Assembly: GCA_001414345.1 (NCBI GenBank)
Contig: LLCB01000007.1
Location: 124,001-188,000, forward strand
Reading direction: 5' to 3'
Origin: Hymenoscyphus infarciens
Lineage: Eukaryota > Ascomycota > Leotiomycetes > Helotiales > Helotiaceae
DNA length: 64,000 nt
Shown here in pieces: positions 34,742 to 45,599 of this stretch (positions are counted from its first letter, which is position 1; each line of letters begins with the position of its first letter). A program made the position numbers and the translations under genes. Under the pieces are notes generated by a model that was given only the letters and a program-made list of their open reading frames with translations, was not told the DNA's origin and did no database searches.

Positions 34742-36391
34742 ATGTCGAATACTAGAATTACTCTAGGTATAACTCTTAAGAAGTTAAAAGCTGTTACTCT
34801 TTTAAAAGAACTCTTCTTTAACTTTATAGATATTAATACTTAATACCTAAAACTCCTATTACCTAGAAGTCTAAAGACTAACTCTACTAGTTATAATATC
34901 TAGTATTACTTATCTAAAATTAATAGTATCTATAATAGAGTATACTTACCCTACTAGATTATATAACACCTTATTACCTATTATATAAAGTAAGAAAAGG
35001 TAAACTAGCGAGATAATATAAATAAGTACTACTCTCTATTTAAATACTTCTTATACATCTTTAGCCTAGACTAAATTAAGTCTTAAAATATAATTATTAT
35101 ACTTATAGTTACTTAGATAGAAACCTAGGTTAAAATAAACTAGTTATAATACCTTACTATACTATAGTATACCTAGGTTATAGTTATTAAACGAAAACTC
35201 CTTATAAGTCTACAACTTCTTATTCTAGACACTAATACTAAAGTTAAGTATTAAGATATTAATATCGTCTCTTTTATAAGTCTACTTAGTATATAAAGAA
35301 AATTTATTAACTATCTATAAAAAAATAGAGGTATAAGAAACCTTAATATTTAGATTAATAGAAGAGATAATACTAGTCTAGTTAGGAGATGTCTAGCTAT
35401 CTTAAGTTACTTTATTTAGGACCTTACTAGTAACTAGGACTACCTTAAACAGTGGCCTTAGAGTCCTAGTTACTTTAAAGCTACTAGTTTTAAATAGGTT
35501 ACTCTTAGTACTTAAATCGACTCTTACGACTATACTCTCTCTATTAGAGTACTAATAAATAAAGTCATCGATCTTTATCCTTAAAAGCTCTTAAAAGGAA
35601 GAAAACCTATTCTAGTAGACCTAGCCTAGGACGACTCTAAGAGTAAATAGGCCTCTAACGACTACTCTAGGTATAAGAGTACTAATTTAGACAATATCAA
35701 AGATAAGAATATAAAACCTATAGGAGTAGTAGAAGCTGTAGAAGCAGTGGAATCTGTAGAAGCAGTGGAACCTGTGAGAGCAGTGGAACCTATAGAAGCA
35801 GTGGAACCTGTAGAAGTAATAGAAGTAGTAGAACCTATAAGAGATATATTACTACCTACTATACAAAGTCCTAAAATTAAGCCGTCTTTAAAACGCCGTC
35901 GTCTTAATACTCTACCACCTCTATACTAGGCATCTGCTATACCCTTCGAAGAAGCCTTTTAGATACTACTCCGACCCTTACTAACGAGGCCTACTAATAT
36001 TATATACGCTAAGTACAGAGGACTCTTAATTAAACGTTTTACTAGTATATAAAGGCGTATTAAAACTAATAGTACTAAGTATCTACTTAGTATCGATTAA
36101 TCGATTAAAGTTAAAGTTAAGCCTAGTACTAACACGCTTAAAAGATAAGATAAGAATGTAAAGCGTAAGTAACTTCTTATATATTTAAGAGAGTATATTA
36201 AGAATCGACTAGACTAGCTAACAGATTTCTACTATATTCTAGATAACTACGACTATATAAATAATATAAGTATAGGAGGAGATACTATACTAGGTAACTT
36301 AACTATAAGAGGCGTCTTAGTATATACTATAGATATAGAAGGAGAAGACGAAGTTAATACCTTAAATTAACTTCTTAAAGGACTCTAATTA
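34742..36391 (+). pseudogene. Decayed additional ORF between pol and the 3' LTR
   Basis: From an ATG at 34742 a single frame can be followed for about 550 codons with no frameshift, broken only by TAA/TAG, the stops RIP makes from CAA, CAG and TGG. It starts MSNTRITLGITLKKLKA, contains an uninterrupted 60-codon stretch (35747-35929) with hexapeptide EAVEPV-type repeats, then a basic patch KPSLKRRR. This is a different frame and position from gag and pol, so it was a separate protein. No family was recognised. A captured host gene, an accessory (env-position) ORF, or a nested element are all possible. Confidence 0.6.
35722..35840 (+). repeat. 18-bp tandem coding repeat in the decayed ORF
   Basis: Units of the type GTAGAAGCAGTGGAACCT repeat about six times, encoding EAVEPV/EAVESV/RAVEPI. 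The array keeps CAG and TGG, which are rare elsewhere in the element. Confidence 0.8.
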
Positions 36392-36503
36392 GTCTTCTTA
36401 CTTATATATTCTTCCTTAGCTTTTTGTTCTTTAAAGGTTTTAGCTAAAGGTTTATTAAAGTATATTAGTATTATAATCTAAGAGTGTTTAGATCGAGTAG
36501 GAG

Positions 36504-36633
36504 TGTTAAACATCCGTACCTGTTACGTAATGTGGGTCTTCCTAAACCCTCTTATATATAAGTAGAGAGCAATTCCCCTCTAGAATTGCTCAAGTAATAT
36601 AATAATATCGAACCTCATACTATCCTTTCAATA
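36504..36633 (+). repeat. 3' LTR of the copia element
   Basis: Same length as the 5' LTR, begins TGTTAAACATCC, ends TTTCAATA, followed by the GATAT duplication. The mutations are split between the two LTRs: the 3' copy keeps C or G at 7 of the 11 variable sites and the 5' copy at 4. Confidence 0.88.
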
Positions 36634-36638
36634 GATAT

Positions 36639-38299
36639 TTCGACCTCATTTCTGCCCTATATCGTATATTTTGTCGAGCGTCATGGCGGTATCGCCAATG
36701 GTCTTTATTGACTTCAATTATTCTTTAACTCAAGTTCGTGAGGAGTGAAGAAAGGTCAACCTTTCGAGCAGTACCACGGTGAGAAACAGGGGTTGAAATC
36801 GTTCCAGATTCGGAGGTGAAAAGTCACCCAATCTCAAATTGAAACATAATTGAGCTTTTGCTAAAAGACCTAAGGACCATAAATGTTGGTTAACTAAAAG
36901 CGTGGAAGCGACTTTGGAGAAAATCAAAAATTGAAATACAACCCCAGATACCATACACTCCTGAGCTCATGCATTATAGGAGCATGGAAAGGAAGGCGGG
37001 AGGAATGAGCCAGCAAGGTGGTGAAACAAACGAACAATAGAGAAAGTTATGACCAGAAAGAATACTCGCTGAATCATACTCTAGCTATAAATATACCTCG
37101 GACAATTCTGAAAATAGAGTAGAATGCAGTTGGATTTACGTCGAACTATGAGTTTGTCTACATAACTTACTCTTCTAAAAAAACACTCTTCTAAAAAAAC
37201 AAAAAAAAGGCAGAGGGAGTTTATTATCTGTCAACGTTGGCGAGAAGCACTTAGAAAATTCTAGACCTGAACGAATGAGCTCAATCCTCCTAACCATCAT
37301 CCAAATCGCTAGCGCACTTGCGTATTTAGGTGAGATCTCAACGAAGGAGTGTTATCATAGCCGCGATGAAGGATAAAAACAATAATAAACAACTCTCGTT
37401 TTTCCAACTTTCTCGTAAAGATTTCGGAATACCAACTTAGACTCGAAGACAGCTACTTTCTGCCATCCTATTATCCCACAACTACTCCCCCTCTCTCTGT
37501 ATACAGATATCGACAGAAATTGAGGTTTCAGAGAGGAGTTTTTACCCCTTAAGCAACACCTCAATCCACAAGGGGGAATAGAGGGGTAAGCGACACGTGA
37601 GTGGCTGATACGCCCACCACCATGCCACCACGACTACATCTTACTGGTGGCTTACTGATGGCTCACCCGACGAAGAGTATCTTACCCGATGAAAAGCAGC
37701 TTACTCAGAAAGAGTTAGACAGAAATGGGGTGTGTGTATCAGGCTCCCAACCTCCTGGAATAACGAGACCGATTATCGGAGGGTTAGAACAACAAGCCTC
37801 CTTGAATTTCAAACAACCTAGTTATTTAGGGAGATTTAGGACTTTGAGTTTCATTCTTGATTATTCCAAGTCTTCTCAATTGGTCCAGTCGTTGTCATCG
37901 AGAAAATCTGTAGATAATAACGGCTGACTTGATGGTAAAACAGGGGAAAGCAAATCCCTTCACCATTGCCTGGACTCGTAAGAGGAAAACACTGTGCGGT
38001 TTACACTTGCTCAAGGCCAACGTTTTGGTAGGGGGTCGAGCGAGTAATGGGAAGCGAAAACGAGAAATGGCCTGGAAACGGAATGTGTGTTGCTTTCAAG
38101 ACTCCGAATAAGAATGGTGGGATGGAACTTCATACCCGGGCAAGATGAATTTTCTGGCCGTGTTTAGTCGAGCTCCCTTTCAACCATCACCAGAATGAAA
38201 CTAAAAAAACTTTTCCACCTCAACAAGAGGAGAGGTTTTGATTCAGTGTATTAGCTGTTATGGCGAGGCAGGGACAATCTTCTTCCATTCCACTCCCAA
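36639..38299. other. Intergenic region right of the retrotransposon
   Basis: Base composition returns to normal. The 60-108 codon frames lack recognisable features, and the longest (37601-37927) starts at GTG, not ATG. A short direct duplication (ACACTCTTCTAAAAAAAC) sits near 37170-37200. No gene supported. Confidence 0.5.
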
Positions 38300-39658
38300 C
38301 TATCTACCCAAAGCCCCCATCACACTTCCCACCATAACAGCAACTTCCCTCTCCCAGTTGCCCTCTGGTGCCTTCCTCTCCCCTATCCCAGCAGGAGCTT
38401 GACTCCCTCTCACCACACACTCTCTAATCGCATCCCTCACTCCACTCCTGTTACTCTTCAATGTCCTCGCACTCACACCACCCTTATTCATTATCTCCAT
38501 AACTTTTGTACTTAGTCCCCCCGCTAATGTACGCCAGAAATAGGAGGGCAAAGAACCGGTTTCTAGGCTTTGGAGTAGCGGCTGTAGGAAGTTTTGTGGA
38601 GCGGGGACGGTGGATGGGAGCAGAGGGTGTGGTGGAGGAGTTGTTGAAGAGAGGAGGGATTCAAGAGCTATTATGTTTTGACACCTGGCAGAGACTTCGA
38701 GGAGGGTGCGATCAAGAGTTGGGAGAGTTGCTAAGGATCGGGAGAGGGAGGCCAGCGAGGAGGTGAGGGCTGTGCGAAGGTAGTCTTGTAAAGTTTGAAT
38801 GAGTAGGTCTGGTTCCCACTTTTCTTGCTTCTTTGAATGCCCTCGAGGTAATTCCGAGATTGAGGATAATAAGTAGAGGGATATCAGTGCAGATGTAGTC
38901 CTCGATTTCGTGTCCGTTGTTTGGGCAAATGTTGTGGTGCTGGCGCCAGAGGAAAGACTGCTCATCGAGAATTCCCTGGTAATTTGCTGGCATTTTGTGA
39001 TCACTGTTCGCTCAGCTGGCGTGGATATTGAGGACTGTAATGTTCGAACCACATCTACCTTCTCAAGTCCATGTCCTTCTTCCCCTGGACCAGTCTTTGA
39101 GAAAAGCTCTCGAAGACTCAGCAATGAATTCGAGCAGCGAACCAATGCCCGATGGTCCTCCTTTTGTGTTGGATTCTTGACAGGATTCCCCGTCGCTGCT
39201 ATTTCTGCCAGTTGTATTTCAAGCTGCCTCCCAATTTGTAGACACCTTCCAACAGAACGCCCCAGTCGCACGGTTTCCCATAACCTCGAAGCTACAGCTT
39301 CTACCTCTTGCGCTGTTTCATATCGCACGAGGACTTCTTTCTCCAGTCTTTTATAACCATCATTCAAGCTTGAAACCTGCGAGTCAATCTCTTGTACTAT
39401 CCGCGCACTCGATTTCGTCTGTTCTTGTGTATGCGCGAGGAGGGGAAGAGCGCTTTTGGTGGTAAGGGTATCGATGTGTGTGTTTATTTCTTGAGCGTCG
39501 AATAGAACTCGCGATAAGGGCGTCGAGAGGTCGAGCGGAGTATCGGTAGGATTGTTGGTGTTCAGGACGAGGGAATTGGCGAAGGTGGAGGGGGAGAATG
39601 TGGGGGAGAGAAAGGTCTCGTAGTCGATGTACGACGTATCCTCTTCTTCTGTAGCCAT
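38300..39658 (-). CDS. COG5: Conserved oligomeric Golgi complex subunit 5
   Basis: COG tethers vesicles in intra-Golgi retrograde transport; Cog5 belongs to lobe B. A single-exon ORF of 452 residues from MATEEEDTSYIDYETFLSP. An upstream in-frame Met at 39772 would add 38 residues, but the internal one starts the conserved part. Family features: YETFLSPTFSPSTFANSLVL, then LDLSTPLSRVLFDAQEINTH and a long helical region with LNDGYKRLEKEVLVRYETAQ. The second half is alpha-helical with lower conservation. Length fits fungal Cog5. It is divergent from the DUF2434 gene, about 650 bp apart. Confidence 0.9.
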   Translation of the reverse strand: MATEEEDTSYIDYETFLSPTFSPSTFANSLVLNTNNPTDTPLDLSTPLSRVLFDAQEINTHIDTLTTKSALPLLAHTQEQTKSSARIVQEIDSQVSSLNDGYKRLEKEVLVRYETAQEVEAVASRLWETVRLGRSVGRCLQIGRQLEIQLAEIAATGNPVKNPTQKEDHRALVRCSNSLLSLRELFSKTGPGEEGHGLEKVDVVRTLQSSISTPAERTVITKCQQITREFSMSSLSSGASTTTFAQTTDTKSRTTSALISLYLLSSISELPRGHSKKQEKWEPDLLIQTLQDYLRTALTSSLASLSRSLATLPTLDRTLLEVSARCQNIIALESLLSSTTPPPHPLLPSTVPAPQNFLQPLLQSLETGSLPSYFWRTLAGGLSTKVMEIMNKGGVSARTLKSNRSGVRDAIRECVVRGSQAPAGIGERKAPEGNWEREVAVMVGSVMGALGR

Positions 39659-40305
39659 TGTGGTTGGGTTATGGGTGATTGGGGTGGTGACTGTGATGGT
39701 TCCAAGCCATTGTCTCTCGTCGTTGTTGGCTTCGTGTTGACTGACCCGAGTCTGTATTACTTTTACACCCAAATGGCTGCCCGCATGGTGTTGTGTTGTG
39801 GTTGTGCTGGTGTTCGTGGCGCACTGTTCGTCCAGGGCCTCCTGTGGCTCGTTATCAGAACACTTTGGTGCTGCGATAACACATCGTCTTCGCTAGCTGG
39901 ACATTCTTCACACTGAAACCTGACATGCTGAATTTATACAAGAGCTTTGTTTACTTTGAATGTTTTGGCAAACAACATGATTTTTATTATAAGTTTCCGA
40001 CATGTCGAAGAGAAGCCCCAATATGAGTGAGTGATAATCTTCAAAGACCCGGAGCTTGCGGAAAGCATCTTAGCCTAGGTACTAGTATCAATTTAGCGAT
40101 GCGCCGCCCCATGAATAGAGCTTCATTCACACAGAGCTTCCCCGCCACGTTCCGATGCTTTTATAACCCCCTCCTTTTCGTGTAGGAGAGTAAATAATTC
40201 CTCGAAATGCGGCGCTAGAGTGATAACATTATCCTCAATATCGATAGCTTCCCGCCCCTATCAAACCGAGCCGTCATTGTCCCCATCGCAATCGCAGTCG
40301 CAATC
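39659..40305. other. Divergent promoter region between COG5 and the DUF2434 gene
   Basis: No ORF of interest. An 81-codon plus-strand frame here is antisense to the COG5 leader. The leader of the DUF2434 gene contains a small repeated TCGCAATCGCAGTCGCAATC segment just before its ATG. Confidence 0.45.
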
Positions 40306-41926
40306 ATGGGCCTGGTCAATGTTCGAGATCTCCTCGCATTTCCCGCCGGGGACAATTCCAGCGATACCATCATCGGCGGCATTCATTGGAATTTGACCAC
40401 CTTGAACCACTGGAACTATACTCACTACTCTAATGGCACATTTTCAAACGGCTCGCTGTGCTTTCTCCTCTTCAAACCATACACGCCATTTCTCCTCCAA
40501 AACGGAACATTCCTCAACAGCACATCATGTTATTCTCCCATCAAGCCCATGGGGAATCGCTCCAAAATCGGCATAGCTTTCGCAAGCATATTCTTCATAA
40601 GCATAATGTTTACATTTGTCAATCTGCGGAAACATGGCCGTCTATTCCTCCCGACAGAGAAACGATTCCGAGCAGTTGGGCGACGATGGCAGTGGTATTG
40701 GATGTTGATCACGGCAGCGTTTGCTACTATAAGTGGAATCACGGGGGTGGATGTCGACAGATATTACCTTCCTGAGCTACCGATGGTGCTCACCAATTTC
40801 TTCTGGTTTCTTATGCTACCAAGTACAATGGCGATAGTTTGGGAGAGCGTTAGGCACTGGGGAAGCTGGCAGGAGAGACAAGTGGTGGATCCAAACCCAT
40901 TCGCTTTTAGGCAGGATGACAGGAGATCCAAGACCGAACTCTTCCTTCCTTTGGTATTTTACCTTTTCTGGTGGCTGGTATGTCTCTTTTATCTGAGTCT
41001 CAGAGCTTTGCTAACTGGTTCAGACTTTTTTCATGATAGTTCCCCGCTCATGGGGTTCTATTGAGAAGCAACGTGATCCGGACCAAGCACGATTAATTGC
41101 CGAACCTACCTCGACGGACATAAGATTTAAGGTCGCAGCCTTTCTCTTATTCTGCGGGTGGCTAACAACCGTTTTTTCTCTATACCACTCCATCAAACAC
41201 TACAAGCCCAAAAACAGGGGATTATTCAACCGGGTGATTGGTATATTTAGGTATACGCCAACCAAGTTCCTTCTCACTCTGCCACTTTCCCTCATCATGA
41301 TTGGGTACCAAGCCGCCATAGCCTTTGATTTCTCCATCTCCCCACTCAACTATAGACCAAATATTGCAACAGTATATGCTCTCGGCTGGGTGCCCATTGC
41401 CTTGATCATGCTAGTCTACGAGGTGGCAGGGTATTATGATCCCAACGAAGACAAGGAACTTCTTCGACAACGCCGTATCCGTGGCGCTGAAGCTGATATT
41501 GAGATTGGCATTACGAAAAAACCGCACTGGTGGTCTCGACTTCATGGGAATAATGAACCAGTCAGTGTACGTGATGCCATTGCCAGGAATGTTACGGAAA
41601 TAGGAGGAGGAAGGGCGACGACGAGAAATGTTGAGAGGAATATTGAGCTGGGCAATATGCCTGTCAGTAAACCAAATCCTCCTGCTTATTCGCAAAATGG
41701 TTCGAGTCGACCAGAAGGGCCAGAAGCGATTCGTTTGGCTTCAACTATATTGTTTCCGAATAGTTCGGCGCAAGAAAGATACTCGGACCAACCTTTGGCT
41801 GGGAGAGGCCGAAGTGACGGCGAAGGGGGCACTGCTCCTCAGAGAGTGGGCAGGAGTGAAAGTACAAACAGTGGCACCACATTGGGTGGAAATCCTCAGC
41901 AGATCAGATCGATGTTGGATGTATAG
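40306..41926 (+). CDS. DUF2434 family fungal membrane protein
   Basis: Exons 40306-40977 and 41024-41926 (46 nt intron, phase 0) encode 524 residues. The N-terminal ~85 residues are rich in Asn-X-Ser/Thr sequons (NLTTL, NYTHYSNGTFSNGS, NGTFLNST), implying a lumenal or extracellular, glycosylated domain. Several membrane segments follow: about residues 88-108 (IGIAFASIFFISIMFTFVNL), 133-147, 163-183, 216-232, then more after the intron (FKVAAFLLFCGWLTTVFSLY, FLLTLPLSLIMIGYQAAIAF, IATVYALGWVPIALIMLVYE). The last ~160 residues are hydrophilic, Ser/Gly/Arg-rich and cytosolic. The pattern and the phrase RRWQWYWMLITAAFA match the DUF2434 family as I know it. Biochemical role unknown. Confidence 0.85.
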
Positions 41927-42784
41927 GACCAATGATATAATGTTTACAAGGGTAACGTGTGAGAACAGGTAGCTGATAATGGCGTTGGATGGGGGGGTTT
42001 TTTTTTTGGCGTCTTCAAATGGCAATTGTGGGAAATTAATGCCTTGATGACTGGTTAATAAAAGGTGGCACAATAATAGGTAGCATAATGGATGCTGAAT
42101 ATGACTTTGGTCAATTGTAACTTTGGAAAGCACTAGCTCATTTCTCCTCCCTGCTTTATTAAGTGCCCTTTTTCACAGAGGATTTATGATTTGCGTGGAA
42201 AAATTTGGGGTACCTTTATCAATCATGAACTTCAGCTGGCTGTCCCTTCGTTTTCGTTGAAGCTAAGAAAGCAGTGCAGTTTATCAAAACTAAAATTGTC
42301 ACAAGTGTTTCGCCGTTGATGGCGTCCAGGAAGGCACCCAAAAATAAGCCCGCCATGCTCCGAGTTCCGTTTCTAAGCCGAAAGCACTCCGAACAACCGG
42401 GATCTACACAGATTCCCGTCCGTGAGATTTTTCGCGCATCATCATCTATGAGATGACTTACCCCACAAGATCTAGTTGGACGTATACCATGGACTCCATC
42501 AAGTTCTGTACTTTGGGATCTTTGAGTTTTGGAATCTAGAATTGTCATTGACGTGCTGCAACAACGACAGTGCCGGGGAAGAACGGTGTGAATAGTCGAC
42601 GCGTGCTGTATCATCTAAAGATTATTGCTATGTTGGTTCCCCCTTGTTCGATCTTCAATTAGAAAACCAATTACTTGCAGCATCGGGTTTTCTTTCACCA
42701 CTTACTTACAACGGCCTCAGATGCAAAAGGAATTATCAGCACCACTTCGTCCACGGATCCCGGGAAACTTCGGGTTTCTGCAGA
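41927..42784. other. Intergenic region
   Basis: Contains a T9 tract near 41999 and short frames on both strands (the 131-codon reverse frame 42219-42614 has no recognisable feature). Holds the promoter of the permease gene. Confidence 0.5.
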
Positions 42785-44815
42785 ATGACTACCACGGAGG
42801 TTCAAGATGACGATGAGAGACTTCTCAATGAAATTGGTTATACCCAGGTTTGCAGCCAACAACCGAATTAGAACTTGGAAATAAATGCTGATTTCTTGGG
42901 ATAGGATATGAGTAGACATTTTAACCAATGGTCTATTCTTTCTTATGCTGTTTCTGTTCTTGGAGTACTTGGTTCTCAACCTGCGAGTTTTGGGACTCCC
43001 CTCAGTCTAGGGGGCCCGGCTGGTGCTGTGGTAAGGAGATATTTCTTCTTCTATTCCTTTGAAATCTCATCGAGTCCTATGTTGTTTTATTTCTTTCATT
43101 TTCACTTCGCTCCTTTGAAATCTAAAGCTTTTTACTATTTTCCACTTCTACTTACTGATTTCCTGCAACTATAGTGGGCTTGGCTTATTGGTTCTATCAT
43201 GGCATCCTTCACATCAGCTTCAGTGGCGGAATTAGTGTCTGCTTATCCCACAGCAGGAGGAATGTACTTCGTGACCAAAAGCGTTGTCCCTCCAGAACAT
43301 GCAGCGTTATGGGCATGGATTATTGGATGGCTAAACCTTCTTGGTCAAGCTGCTGGGGTGGCAAGTGTATGGTACACTGTAGCTCAAATGGTTCTTGCCA
43401 CTGTTTCTATGAATTCCGGGTTCGACGAGATTTCTGGGACCTATGCATATTCCCCGTAAGTTTTCCCCACCATGTCTTCTTAATGTTATCTTTACTCAAC
43501 ATGATCATAGTACTCCTCTACAGATTGTATTATTGACAATCGCGTTTCTAATCACTTCGGGAATGATATGTTCCCTTACCACAAAAAAGCTTCATCAAAT
43601 CGAAATATTCTTCGGGCCAATCAATTTCCTAGGCACAATCCTTATATGTATTACCCTACTCACTTTAACCCCAACCCTTCAACCCGTAAGCTGGGTCTTC
43701 ACTTACTTCACCAACGGCTCAGGTTGGGGCCACACCATATCATTCCTTCTCAGCTTCCTTTCAGTAGCCTGGGTGATGACAGACTACGACTCCACAACAC
43801 ACATGTCCGAAGAAACACACCAAGCAGCCATCAACGGACCAAAAGCAATTCGTTGGTCTGTTACCATCAGTGGGATTCTAGGATGGATTTTAACTCTCAC
43901 TTTATGTTTTTGTATCAGTGATTTGGATGGTGTGGTGGGGAGTCCAACGGGCATGCCTGCAGCTCAGATATTCTTGGATACTGCGGGGCGAACAGGAGGG
44001 ACTGCGATGTGGTTTTGGGTTATTGTTGTGCAGATGTTTACTGGGTGTTCAGCTATGTTGGCATGTACTAGGATGGCTTATGCTTTTGCGAGAGATGGCG
44101 CTTTGCCTTTTTCAAAGTGAGTATTCTTTTACTTTGTTATTTTTCGATCCCTGGGGAATACAGTTAAGGAAGAAGGTTTATTTTAATCACTTCCTCTCAA
44201 TCAACTCCTTGAATCTAAATAGCTCCCGCTAACATACAACACCTCTAGATTTTTCACCCAAATCAACCCTCAAACCCACACCCCTATCCATGCAGTCTGG
44301 CTCACAGTAGCTTTCTGCAGCTCTATGATCCTCATCGCAATCTCCAGCGTCCAAACCATAACAGCAATCTTCAACATCACCGCGCCGGCCTTGGATTTCT
44401 CCTACGCTCTCGTAATTCTCGCTCGAAACATCTACTCGCATCGCATAAAATTCACACCAGGCCCTTACTCACTTGGAAAATGGCAAAAGCTTGTAAATGG
44501 GGTCACCGTTGCTTGGGTGGCGGTGATTAGTTTGGTATTGCTTGGCCCAACTAGGAGACCTGTCACGCCTAGCAATATGAATTATGCTGTTGTTGTTGCG
44601 GCGGGAGTTGGGATTTTTAGCTTTGGGTGGTGGATGCTTGGGGCTAGGAGGTATGTTAAATTTGGTTCTTTTGGTTGTTTGTATGTTTTTGTGGTGCTGT
44701 GTGCTAACATGCTGTTGTGGTTAGGACTTATACGGGGCCGAGGACGAATACTATACTTATTGATGTTAGAGAAGGTGAGAGCGATGGGGGTGCAGATAAT
44801 GCTATACCGTCATAA
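42785..44815 (+). CDS. APC-family amino-acid/GABA permease
   Basis: A plasma-membrane amino acid or polyamine permease of the fungal GABA/choline type. Six exons: 42785-42847, 42905-43030, 43175-43455, 43511-44116, 44249-44650, 44725-44815, 522 residues. Family core: QWSILSYAVSVLGVLGSQPA, GGPAGAVWAWLIGS (across intron 2), SVAELVSAYPTAGGMYF, then GWLNLLGQAAGVASVWY. SVAWVMTDYDSTTHMSEET is the conserved loop; CTRMAYAFARDGALPFSK crosses intron 4 into FFTQINPQTHTPIHAVW. About twelve hydrophobic segments are expected. Exon 1 is short with an atypical GTTTGC donor, so the first 21 residues are the least certain. The substrate cannot be read from sequence. Confidence 0.9.
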
Positions 44816-45599
44816 AACTAGTTGAGCAATATTAAAGCCATCTTCGTCGAATTTTAGTGCAAGCAATGTGCTCATCAACAGATGCCGATCCTTCGCGGGA
44901 AATAATCGCGAAAATGAAGTAGTTCAATTTTGACAGCGACTTAGGTAGAATATGTGAGTCTAAACATGTAGGCATCTAGAAGGGTTGGAAGATATGATAC
45001 ATGGTAAGGTCGGGTTGGTTCCTAGAGAGGATGTAGAATCTAGAACCCTGGACATGCTTTGTGGTTCGGAAGGGAAGGTACGACCTCCCAACTGGTGTGC
45101 AGCTTACCTACCTAGGTACCTAGGTACCTACCTATACTGCCAAAGCTGAAATCATTCCTTCCTTGACTTGAGAGCAACTTGGTGTCGTTCCTTCTCTCTC
45201 TATTCTTGATCCCGGCTTACCTTACCTAGGTACCTAGGTACCTTAGGTTCGTGTCGCCACGACCAAAGGAAGGCACCCCTTCCCCTTTGGATTACGGAGC
45301 GAAAGTGGGGCCGGTAAAAAATCCACTTTTCCTCCCACCTCAATTTCAAGAACTTAGGTAAGGTAGTAACTGGTCGTAAGGCCAGAGACACCAATCGCCA
45401 CTTCCTCCTGTGACGGCTTCTATAAACTCTCCTCGGCCACCACAACGAGTCGAGAAACGTCGATAAGTGACACACCCAAAGAACAATCTCCGCCTCGAAA
45501 ATCAACATTCCTTCTATTGAGTACTTCGTGCAATTTCTACAGCCATGTTTTCCGCTGTTGATGCAGTCAAGATAAGCCTCAGGGATTAAGCCACTCAAA
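44816..45599. other. Intergenic region with CCTAGGTA palindromic repeats
   Basis: Two clusters of the self-complementary unit CCTAGGTA occur at about 45105-45134 and 45218-45247. The 136-codon reverse frame between them (45200-45610) overlaps the repeats and is probably fortuitous. Confidence 0.55.
45105..45134. repeat. Palindromic CCTAGGTA tandem repeat, cluster 1
   Basis: TACCTAGGTACCTAGGTACC is embedded in ACCTACC units; the same array recurs about 115 bp to the right at 45218-45247. Confidence 0.8.

Larger units (their letters stand above)
28684..36638 (+). mobile_element. Ty1/copia LTR retrotransposon, complete but inactivated, with target duplication
   Basis: Two 130 bp direct LTRs (28689-28818, 36504-36633) enclose 7.7 kb, flanked by the 5-bp duplication GATAT (28684-28688, 36634-36638). 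Pol order integrase, reverse transcriptase, RNase H identifies the copia superfamily; transcription runs left to right. The sequence just after the left LTR (GGTTATAAGCCTAGA) is where a tRNA primer-binding site should lie. The coding parts are full of TAA/TAG in otherwise continuous frames and most CA/TG dinucleotides are gone, the RIP pattern. An extra decayed ORF of about 1.65 kb follows pol, which explains the large size compared with the usual 5-6 kb. Confidence 0.9.

Noticed and set aside
37601..37927. 108-codon frame beside the retrotransposon
   Set aside because: GTG start, no recognisable content, and no supporting features.
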